This document shows positions 1-5,272 of a stretch of 35,609 nucleotides of DNA, one piece after another (within the stretch, counting starts at the first letter, position 1; every line of letters starts with the position of its first letter). Below the pieces are notes generated by a model. The model worked only from the letters and a program-made list of their open reading frames with translations. It was not told the DNA's origin and made no database searches. The DNA is from Oscillospiraceae bacterium (GTDB lineage: Bacteria > Bacillota_A > Clostridia > Oscillospirales > Oscillospiraceae), in NCBI GenBank assembly GCA_017939025.1, contig JAGBAI010000021.1:1-35609 (forward strand), in the 5' to 3' direction. The position numbers and the translations under genes were made by a program.

Positions 1-1
1 A

Positions 2-127
2 AAGATTGACAGCCATTTTGCCGCATTGAAAATGATTGAAATTCTGCTCCAAAAAGGGCTCATCAATCAGTCTACCTATGCCAATATCATGCGAAGCGAT
101 CATTCGCACATTTCACAAGCAGCGTGA
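2..127 (+). CDS. Small recombinase-associated protein, C-terminal part
   Basis: Open from the left edge of the window to TGA at 125-127, about 41 residues. Its core (AALKMIEILLQKGLINQ) matches the 44-residue protein at 5117-5251 (AALKLAEILCERKLINR) in the same register, so it is a paralog of the small gene that sits just upstream of the large serine recombinase in the complete element further right. The start lies outside the window. The last residues differ from the paralog. It is followed directly by a recombinase scrap, so it probably marks an older, mostly deleted copy of the same kind of element. Function unknown; family relation is seen in the sequence, deletion history is inferred. Confidence 0.6.
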   Translation, partial: KIDSHFAALKMIEILLQKGLINQSTYANIMRSDHSHISQAA

Positions 128-236
128 TTTTCGTTACACTAAGGATAAATGGCACATCCGTAACGATGGCAGTATTGCTTATGGCTACCAGTGCTATAAT
201 CAGCTTAAAGCAGCAAAGGATATCTGTCGGCAATTT
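123..236 (+). pseudogene. Large serine recombinase fragment (zinc-ribbon segment)
   Basis: Frame 3 reads a stretch containing KWHIRNDGSIAYGYQCYNQL. This corresponds to the recombinase zinc-ribbon region of the intact gene at 5273-7129, where the same place reads IWHRYEDKPTSYGYKCYN. Neither the catalytic domain nor the C-terminal coiled coil is present, and the frame runs on into low-complexity tandem repeat. The complete element has the small paralog immediately before the recombinase; here the small gene abuts the middle of the recombinase, so more than 300 codons of catalytic and DNA-binding domain are missing. This supports an internal deletion of an old element. Confidence 0.6.
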
Positions 237-392
237 ACAGTATCATTTACGGCTTCATTTACAGCTCCATTTACAGCTTCATTTATAGTTTCATTTATGG
301 CTTCGTTTCTTCCTTCACTTCTTCCTTCGCTTCTTCCTTCACTTCTACCTTCACTTCTACCCTCATGTGTAGCCTCGGTTACAGGGTCATTT
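237..392 (+). repeat. Degenerate 12-bp tandem repeat, 13 units
   Basis: Thirteen 12-bp units run without gaps. The first six resemble ACAGCTTCATTT (with ACGG/ATAG variants), the next five CTTCCTTCACTT or CTACCTTCACTT, and the last two return to the first type. Because 12 is a multiple of three, both strands stay open. On the plus strand it reads F-T-A-S then L-P-S-L units. On the minus strand, open from about 394 down to a stop at 200-202, it reads four S-E-G-R units and then N-E-A-V units. The hydrophilic minus-strand reading looks more like a real protein tail. No start codon is visible in that frame (a TGA lies just upstream), so any such gene is truncated. Confidence 0.85.
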
Positions 393-467
393 CAGGGTCA
401 TATACAAGGCCAGATGAACCTATAATTTGGGCTTTGAAAAAGCGAAACTTTTGCAAAGTTAGAAATT

Positions 468-519
468 ACCACCATATGTTGTGGTTTCGCAGATGGATGA
501 TTCCACAACATATGGTGGT
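468..519 (+). promoter_or_regulatory. Perfect 17-bp inverted repeat before the DUF4062 remnant
   Basis: The arm at 468-484 (ACCACCATATGTTGTGG) is an exact inverted match to 503-519, with an 18-nt loop. The strong ribosome binding site AAGGAGG at 524-530 follows, then the ATG at 537. The hairpin could be an operator or a leader structure of the gene that follows. There is no T-run, so it is not a simple terminator. Its arm shares an ACCACCA core with the second 17-bp hairpin at 1096-1154 on the other side of the gene. Confidence 0.75.
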
Positions 520-536
520 CGAAAAGGAGGACTTCC

Positions 537-1074
537 ATGGGTATTCGAGTAACAGAAATAAGCACGCCCATTGGCGGAATTGCTTGGGAGTACACAGATA
601 AAGACGAGAAAAAAGAAGCTCCCTTATTACCTGTATTGCAGCCAGGACGAAAAATTGCTGTGTTTATTAGTTCGAAATGTGGAGATAAGGGAAAGTATGA
701 CGATACCTGTCTTCAGTTGAAAAACAAAATTGAAAGTACAGGGTTGGCAAAAGTATATCTTTCAAATAGCGAAGAAGCAGTATCAGCTACAGGACAATCT
801 GGATATCCGTTGCATTGCAACTAGAATACTACTATCATTGGCACGCAACCCTGAGAATGAAAGTGTTGTAAATCGCCAGTTACTCAGCCTGATTGATTCC
901 GAATGCGTATATATTAAAAATCTCATTCTTCGCAGAATAGGTAAAACAAAAGGCATAAGCGATGCAACAAAGGCTTACATTACTACCAAGTGCGAGAACG
1001 ATCCGTGCTATGTGGTACGAATGGTTTGTGCAGAGGAAATTGAAGCAAACAATCTTGTAAGCGGCACCCAGTAG
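537..1074 (+). pseudogene. DUF4062-type protein with HEAT-like C-terminus, internally deleted
   Basis: The frame from ATG 537 encodes an N-terminus of the DUF4062 kind (RKIAVFISSKCGDKGKYDD, then IESTGLAKVYLSNSEEA), a Rossmann-like domain usually found at the front of large NTPase or HEAT-repeat proteins suspected in immunity. Near position 800 similarity jumps to another frame, which carries a helical HEAT-like tail (IATRILLSLARNPEN, IKNLILRRIGKTKG, YVVRMVCAEEIEANN) to the stop at 1072-1074. The two halves are in frames 3 and 1. I infer that one gene lost most of its middle and the reading frame at the joint. The start is supported by AAGGAGG six bases upstream. Alternative: two small genes overlapping by about 95 bp, which is less likely because the second has no ribosome binding site. 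Family identity is from memory of the DUF4062 pattern. Confidence 0.6.
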
Positions 1075-1095
1075 GAAATACAGAATTAGGAAAAA

Positions 1096-1154
1096 ATACA
1101 CCACCAGATGCTTTAGCATTGCATTTATTCAAGGCATAGCATCTGGTGGTGTAT
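1096..1154 (+). terminator. Perfect 17-bp hairpin after the DUF4062 remnant
   Basis: 1096-1112 (ATACACCACCAGATGCT) is an exact inverted match to 1138-1154, with a 25-nt loop. It lies 21 bases after the stop of the DUF4062 remnant, with an A-rich left flank (AAAAAA) and an AT-rich right flank (GTATATATTT). A terminator role is plausible for either strand, though the U-tract is imperfect. The minus-strand gene at 1170-1469 also ends toward it. Confidence 0.6.
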
Positions 1155-1169
1155 ATATTTAAAGAGGAG

Positions 1170-1469
1170 TCAGACTATCGGCAGTTCATCACTCGATCGA
1201 ATGCCAATCTTTATTCCATCCACAAAGCCGGATCGTTCGTGATCCCGGCAGAGGGTGCAGACGGTGTAGATTACCTTGTCCATCTCCCGAAGGGGTTGAC
1301 CGTGCATGGCACGGTAGAGTTCATCGAAGTCCTTGCGGATGGTTTCGTTGTCCATGCAGTTGAGTTGGGAATAACATTCATAGATCATCTCCAAAACGGT
1401 TTCTCCGTCACCCAGATCCGGTTGCTGTGCAAGAATATAGTCCCGCAGGGTTTCAAAATAGGTTTCCAT
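1170..1469 (-). CDS. Conserved-looking small acidic protein of unknown function, 99 aa
   Basis: Starts at ATG 1467-1469 with a near-perfect ribosome binding site (AGGAGGTG about seven bases upstream on the minus strand), which makes it a real gene. The product is helical and acidic, begins METYFETLRDYILAQQPD, and has a C-terminal segment VCTLCRDHERSGFVDGIKIG with two cysteines spaced CxxC-like (C-T-L-C) followed by a histidine. I do not recognise a named family; proteins of this look occur near mobile elements in Clostridia (recollection, not checked). It points away from the IME core and toward the DUF4062 remnant. It could be cargo or leftover of the older element. Confidence 0.7.
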   Translation of the reverse strand: METYFETLRDYILAQQPDLGDGETVLEMIYECYSQLNCMDNETIRKDFDELYRAMHGQPLREMDKVIYTVCTLCRDHERSGFVDGIKIGIRSSDELPIV

Positions 1470-1705
1470 GATTCATCACCTCCTGAAAGTGTTGGTGATA
1501 GTACCTTGGGTTGTGGGGAATTGCAACTGTCAATAGTTCCAAAAATCCTTTACGCCATAAACAAAGAAAAATCCCTCTTGACATAAGAACATTTGTTTGT
1601 TAATATAAATGCACAACCGAATGAACCAGAAACCCTCAGTCGAGGGAGTTTTGTATCACCGAGCAACGGGGTAAGCTGTCCCAGGGCAGCTTAATGTAAC
1701 ACCAC
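1470..1705. other. Intergenic stretch, probable left flank of the IME
   Basis: No gene seen. A short hairpin (CCCTC-AGTC-GAGGG, about 1636-1649) and a second one (AGCTG...CAGCT, about 1674-1691) are visible. This is where the left end of the mobilizable element should lie, but I could not find a direct repeat shared with the right flank (7130-7330), so the att site is undefined. Confidence 0.35.
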
Positions 1706-1710
1706 CAAAT

Positions 1711-1791
1711 AGCCGGGTGCAAAAGTGCAGCACATGTTGCAGGCAGAATACTCTGCCGAATATGTGCCGGACTTTTGTGCCCGGCTTTTTT
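1711..1791 (+). terminator. Long stem-loop with T6 tract
   Basis: The outer arm 1711-1726 (AGCCGGGTGCAAAAGT) pairs with 1771-1786 with two mismatches. Inside it, CACAT pairs with ATGTG, and GGCAGA pairs with TCTGCC. The right arm runs straight into TTTTTT (1786-1791). It is a strong intrinsic terminator on the plus strand, insulating the ATPase gene from whatever lies to its left. Confidence 0.8.
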
Positions 1792-1905
1792 GTTGTCTTC
1801 TGGGATTCTGTTCATTGGGAGAAAAATTTGAAGGAGGTGTTTCGTTTTTCACAGTCTGTGTCCAAATGCCTATATGAAGGGACAAATACAAAAGGAGGTT
1901 AACGT

Positions 1906-2934
1906 ATGGAAGAACTACAAACCAGTCTCTGCGCCATCGATGGAGAAACTCTGATGGACATGCCGCTGGCACTGCCCCGGTTCTGTGTGGGCGGTCTGCT
2001 TCCTCAGGGACTGAGCATCCTGGGTGGTGCGCCAAAGATCGGAAAGTCCTGGCTGGTGCTGGATCTGTGTGTCCGCATTGCCAAGGGAGAACCCATCTGG
2101 AATCTGGATACTATCCCCGGCACAACGCTGTATCTCTGCCTGGAAGATCCCCTCCACCGGGTACAGCAGCGGCTGGCCTGCGTCACCGATGAAGCACCCG
2201 CCAATGCTTACTTCGCTACGGTGGCGGGCTCCCTGGCAGATGATCTGGAGGGACAGATACTTTCGTTTCTGCGGGAGCATCCGGATACGGTGCTGATTGT
2301 GGTGGATACATTCCAGATGGTGCGAGGGAATAACGGCGAACCCACCTACGGCAGTGACTACCAGGAGATGCAGAAGCTGAAACGGATTGCAGACTCCCAG
2401 CGGATTTCCATTCTGCTGGTGCATCATCTGCGGAAGCAGGGTGACCGTGATCCCATCAACAAGCTGTCCGGAACAACTGGAATCAGCGGTGCTGCCGATG
2501 CCATCTTCGTTCTGGAAAAGGACGAACGCCGTACCGATGCCGCCAAGCTGATCTGTACCGGGCGGGATATTGAGTACCGGGAATTGCAGCTTCAGTTTTC
2601 GAAAGGAAGCTGTACCTGGGAACTGCTGTCCGACAGCAGGGACAGTCCTGAAAATCTTCTGCCCGGTGAGATGACAGCGTTCCTGAATTTTATAAAAGAT
2701 GTGGGATGCTTTTTTGGCGGCAACAGTGATCTGGCGGATGCCTTCAACCGGCACAGTGGTCTGAATGTAAATCCCAAGTCACTGAAGCAGATGATGAACC
2801 GCTGGCGGATTCCCTTGCAGGAACAGGGTATCACCTTCCGCAGTTACCGCAGCAACACCCAGCGGCTGGTAGATGTGGAGTACATCCCGCCCGTGACGAA
2901 AGAAACGCAGGTGACGCAAAGAAGCGGCCCATAA
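1906..2934 (+). CDS. RepA-like AAA/RecA-fold ATPase of the IME
   Basis: A 342-residue protein with a RecA-like fold of the AAA_25/RepA helicase type. Walker A is GGAPKIGKSWL (about residues 41-51), Walker B is VLIVVDTFQMV (about 128-138), and a conserved histidine patch LLVHHLRKQ follows near 169. This family includes hexameric replicative helicases of mobilizable plasmids and ATPases of IMEs; here it probably helps replicate the element after excision or transfer (family knowledge and inference). The C-terminal 100 residues look like a winged-helix DNA-binding tail. The start is set by AAAGGAGG at 1893-1900. It is first in the plus-strand cluster. A long inverted repeat straddles its stop codon. 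Confidence 0.85.
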   Translation: MEELQTSLCAIDGETLMDMPLALPRFCVGGLLPQGLSILGGAPKIGKSWLVLDLCVRIAKGEPIWNLDTIPGTTLYLCLEDPLHRVQQRLACVTDEAPANAYFATVAGSLADDLEGQILSFLREHPDTVLIVVDTFQMVRGNNGEPTYGSDYQEMQKLKRIADSQRISILLVHHLRKQGDRDPINKLSGTTGISGAADAIFVLEKDERRTDAAKLICTGRDIEYRELQLQFSKGSCTWELLSDSRDSPENLLPGEMTAFLNFIKDVGCFFGGNSDLADAFNRHSGLNVNPKSLKQMMNRWRIPLQEQGITFRSYRSNTQRLVDVEYIPPVTKETQVTQRSGP

Positions 2935-2962
2935 TTCTTGCGACGGATGCGTCACCTGCGTT
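2904..2962 (+). repeat. Perfect 15-bp inverted repeat straddling the ATPase stop codon
   Basis: AACGCAGGTGACGCA at 2904-2918 is an exact inverted match to 2948-2962, with the stop codon (2932-2934) in the 29-nt spacer. Just before the left arm GTGACGAAAG appears, and within it GTGACGCAAAG, so there is also a short direct repeat. No T-run follows. Binding site for the ATPase or part of the transfer origin are the likelier roles. Confidence 0.7.
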
Positions 2963-3287
2963 CATAAACTACGAAGCCGTTGGTGGCGGTGTGTGGGATT
3001 TCTTTGGGCGGGACGAAGAAATACCCATCCGATAAATAGAAACGGTTCCCTGCGGGGAGAAGTCCCAGTCGCTCCGACTGGGGCAAGCATCGCGTTCGGC
3101 TAGTCTGCCTCCCCCTTTAACACCGGGCAGAAGCCCGGACCCACTTTTAGGCGCATGGCATTTCTGCGGAAATGCCTGCGGCGGCAAGCGCCGCGGATGC
3201 GCCTTCAAAGGGGGACCAGTCCCCCTTTGAAGAACCCCCAGCTCTCCGAGGGGGCTAGGATACGAATTAGAAATAAGGAGGTAATTT
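2963..3287 (+). other. Hairpin-rich noncoding region, candidate oriT
   Basis: This gene-free stretch lies between the ATPase and mobC, the usual place for a transfer origin. It holds a series of perfect stems: CCCAGTCG/CGACTGGG (3064-3082), CCGGGC/GCCCGG (3123-3138), a three-way junction at 3150-3203, and a 13-bp stem at 3204-3231 (TTCAAAGGGGGAC, 2-nt loop). In the junction, outer arms GGCGCAT/ATGCGCC enclose two hairpins, GGCATTTC-TGCG-GAAATGCC and GCGGCG-GCAAG-CGCCGC. C-rich and G-rich runs follow to about 3255. MobC ribosome binding site AGGAGG lies at 3277-3282. The nic site cannot be named from sequence alone. Confidence 0.6.
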
Positions 3288-3611
3288 ATGAAAAGCAAGA
3301 AAATGAGCATCAGGATTAGTGAAGAAGATCTGGATATGATCCACCGGAAAGCGCGCAGGTCACTGCTGACATTGACAGAGTATGTGACAACCTGCTGTCT
3401 TGGGAAACAGATCGTTGTCATTGATGGACTGCATGAAGTGATCCGTCTGCAAAAAACCATCGGCCGAAACATAAATCAGCTGACAACCCTTGCCAACATG
3501 GGTCGTGTTCGTGTGGTGAACTTGCAGGAGCTGACGGAGCAGCATATTCTCATGAGCAATCTGCTGTCGGAAATCCTGAAGCGAAAGCGGTGGGATGATG
3601 GCGACAGTTAA
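3288..3611 (+). CDS. mobC: MobC-family relaxosome accessory protein
   Basis: A 107-residue protein. The N-terminus KKMSIRISEEDLDMIHRKAR is a ribbon-helix-helix start and the middle LQKTIGRNINQLTTLANMG is the hallmark of bacterial mobilization protein MobC (usually 100-130 residues). MobC binds oriT beside the nic site and helps the relaxase open the strands (family knowledge). The start is set by AAGGAGG at 3276-3282. Its end overlaps the relaxase start by 17 bases, so the two are translationally coupled. It sits directly after the hairpin-rich oriT candidate, which fits its role. Confidence 0.9.
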   Translation: MKSKKMSIRISEEDLDMIHRKARRSLLTLTEYVTTCCLGKQIVVIDGLHEVIRLQKTIGRNINQLTTLANMGRVRVVNLQELTEQHILMSNLLSEILKRKRWDDGDS

Positions 3612-4947
3612 GTTTATACCCGCTGTCAAAAACCAAACAGCCAAAGGTCTCAACGGCACACTCCGCTACTGCTGCCGCCGGGATAAAACAGAATATGGTG
3701 ACAGGTTTCATGTGTCCGGTGTCAACTGCGTTGCCGGGTGCGCCTATCAGGAGTTCCTGAACACCAAGCGGCTCTACAACAAGAATGATGGTCGGATGTT
3801 CTATCATCTGATTCAGTCCTTCCACCCGGAAGAAAATCTGACACCCCAGACCGCCCATGAGATTGCGTTGCAGCTGGCGCAGCAGTTCGATGGCTTCGAA
3901 GTTGTGGTGGCGACTCACACGGACCGTGACCACATCCATTCTCATCTGATCATCAATTCCGTCAGTGCAGAGAATGGGAAGAAATATCACAGCGACAAAG
4001 ATAACATCCAGCACCTGCGGGATGTGTCCGACGACCTATGCCGTGCCTACGGTCTCTCGGTTCTCAAGCCGAAGCCGAAGAAAACTTCCACCATGTCGTC
4101 AAGAGAATACCGTGCCGCTGACAAAGGACAGAGTTGGAAGTTGCGTTTGGCAATCGCCATCGACGATGCCATGGAACTTGCGTTCAGCCGTGAGCATTTC
4201 ATTTCCCTCATGGAAGCGGAAGGCTATCAGGTTCGGTGGACATCAGACCGGAAGTACATCACCTACACCACCCCCGGCGGCGACCGGTGCCGGGACAATA
4301 AGTTACACGAAGAAAAATACAGAAAGGAGAACATGGAATATGAATTCAGAATCCGCGCGGAAATCGCCGCAGGAATTGAAGAACCAGGCACGGCAGGCAC
4401 TGCGGGAAGCAGAACGAATCGTTCCCTGCGTAGCGGTCATGGACAGCAACTGGGCTGGCTTGATCAACAGTTTGAAGGTTCAGCTTCAAATGCTGGAGGA
4501 TATGAAAAAGCAGATGAACTGCCTGGCTACCGAGCAGACGATGATAAATCTTCTGGCATCGCAAATCAAACTTCTTCAGGAGCACGCAAAAGACACCGTG
4601 GAGATGATGGAAACATATCAATCATGGATGGAGGATGCGGCAGCGAACCAGACAGAGCAGATGGAGAAAACATCCTCCGAGATGCAGTCACAGGCTGGGA
4701 AGATCAGCGAGCAGTTTTCCGAGAAGCTCTCCGAGGTGACACAGCAGCAGAAACGCTATACCAGGAAGCTGTTCTGGATTTCTCTGATCCCGGCATTGAT
4801 TATGCTGGTCTTGGAATGGATGCCGCATATCTGGCCGCAGGGATGACCAACATCCTGGAGGAAGACCGTCCCATTGAGGACAGTACCACAAAACACTACC
4901 GCCCGGAGCGCAGGAAGAAGCATGGCATGACCATGGGTGGCATGTAA
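3595..4947 (+). CDS. mobA: MobA/VirD2-type relaxase
   Basis: A 450-residue relaxase. The histidine motif THTDRDHIHSHLIIN (H108, H113, H115, H117) is the metal-binding site of MOB relaxases, which nick oriT and stay attached to the 5' end. The N-terminus AVKNQTAKGLNGTLRYC is typical of the clostridial branch; the nucleophilic tyrosine may be Y25 or Y34 (not certain). Residues after about 248 have an unusual, less conserved composition because another gene is encoded in the +1 frame there. The last 80 residues (VTGWEDQRAVFREAL, then DYAGLGMDAAYLAAGM and DRPIEDSTTKHY) look like a genuine family C-terminus, so the frame is used to its end. The start overlaps mobC; ATG 3595 or 3598. Confidence 0.9.
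   Translation: MMATVKFIPAVKNQTAKGLNGTLRYCCRRDKTEYGDRFHVSGVNCVAGCAYQEFLNTKRLYNKNDGRMFYHLIQSFHPEENLTPQTAHEIALQLAQQFDGFEVVVATHTDRDHIHSHLIINSVSAENGKKYHSDKDNIQHLRDVSDDLCRAYGLSVLKPKPKKTSTMSSREYRAADKGQSWKLRLAIAIDDAMELAFSREHFISLMEAEGYQVRWTSDRKYITYTTPGGDRCRDNKLHEEKYRKENMEYEFRIRAEIAAGIEEPGTAGTAGSRTNRSLRSGHGQQLGWLDQQFEGSASNAGGYEKADELPGYRADDDKSSGIANQTSSGARKRHRGDDGNISIMDGGCGSEPDRADGENILRDAVTGWEDQRAVFREALRGDTAAETLYQEAVLDFSDPGIDYAGLGMDAAYLAAGMTNILEEDRPIEDSTTKHYRPERRKKHGMTMGGM
4340..4846 (+). CDS. MobB-like membrane-anchored protein nested inside mobA
   Basis: A 168-residue protein encoded entirely inside mobA in the +1 frame. ATG 4340 follows AGAAAGGAGA (4321-4330) at a workable spacing. The product is helical throughout: residues about 7-28 and 40-140 look like coiled coil rich in Q, E, K and M, followed by basic QQQKRYTRK and one membrane helix (FWISLIPALIMLVLEW, about 147-162), then a short tail. 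ColE1- and RSF1010-type plasmids also have a mobB gene overlapping mobA in another frame, and RSF1010 MobB carries a membrane segment that helps link the relaxosome to the secretion channel (established knowledge). By analogy this is a MobB counterpart. Further ATGs lie in-frame upstream (from 3965), but that part is a shadow of the relaxase. Confidence 0.75.
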   Translation: MNSESARKSPQELKNQARQALREAERIVPCVAVMDSNWAGLINSLKVQLQMLEDMKKQMNCLATEQTMINLLASQIKLLQEHAKDTVEMMETYQSWMEDAAANQTEQMEKTSSEMQSQAGKISEQFSEKLSEVTQQQKRYTRKLFWISLIPALIMLVLEWMPHIWPQG

Positions 4948-4979
4948 CCTATTTCTAAAAATACAAGGAGGGAAAGCTT

Positions 4980-5120
4980 ATGAAAAAATGTCCCGCAGGG
5001 GATAACAGTACAATGTCAAATCTGAACAACCGCCAAAAGAATAATGTGTCAGTTTCGGCAATAGACTTGCGCAAATACTTCCAGTATTCTGTGTGTTGCA
5101 AAAGCGGGGTGCTGCGGTGA
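4980..5120 (+). CDS. Tiny IME protein, 46 aa, function unknown
   Basis: ATG 4980 follows AAGGAGGG at 4966-4973, a strong ribosome binding site. The product begins MKKCPAGDNSTMSNLNNRQK and ends with KYFQYSVCCKSGVLR, so it has three cysteines, two adjacent. The stop TGA (5118-5120) overlaps the GTG start of the next small gene, which argues for real, coupled translation. I do not recognise a family. Its position between relaxase and recombinase suggests a role in control of excision or transfer, which is inference only. Confidence 0.65.
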   Translation: MKKCPAGDNSTMSNLNNRQKNNVSVSAIDLRKYFQYSVCCKSGVLR

Positions 5121-5251
5121 AGCTGGACAAAGACTATGCAGCCCTGAAGCTGGCGGAGATTCTCTGTGAGCGAAAGCTCATCAACAGAGAGACCTTACAG
5201 GCCGTCCGAGAGAAGCTCAAAGAATCCGCAGACATTCCAAAAGCAGCTTAA
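5117..5251 (+). CDS. Tiny IME protein upstream of recombinase, 44 aa
   Basis: GTG 5117 overlaps the preceding stop (GTGA). The product is VKLDKDYAALKLAEILC followed by ERKLINRETLQAVREKL, a two-helix, DNA-binding-sized protein. A paralog fragment stands at 2-127 in the older element remnant, also just before a recombinase, so the pair small protein plus recombinase is a stable unit. A recombination directionality factor (excisionase) would fit the size and place, but this is inference; no family is recognised. The gene ends 21 bases before the recombinase start. Confidence 0.65.
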   Translation: MKLDKDYAALKLAEILCERKLINRETLQAVREKLKESADIPKAA

Positions 5252-5272
5252 AACAGAAAAGGAGGAACAGAC

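Noticed and set aside
237..392. Possible CRISPR array
   Set aside because: Units are contiguous 12-mers without spacers and no cas genes are present.
1831..1902. Leader peptide after a strong AAGGAGG at 1831-1837
   Set aside because: No start codon lies at a usable distance (GTG overlaps the site, the next is 20 bases away), so I treat it as an orphan site upstream of the ATPase gene.
3965..4339. N-terminal extension of the nested mobB-like gene
   Set aside because: This part of the +1 frame lies under the best conserved relaxase region and reads as random sequence; the ribosome binding site supports 4340 as the start.
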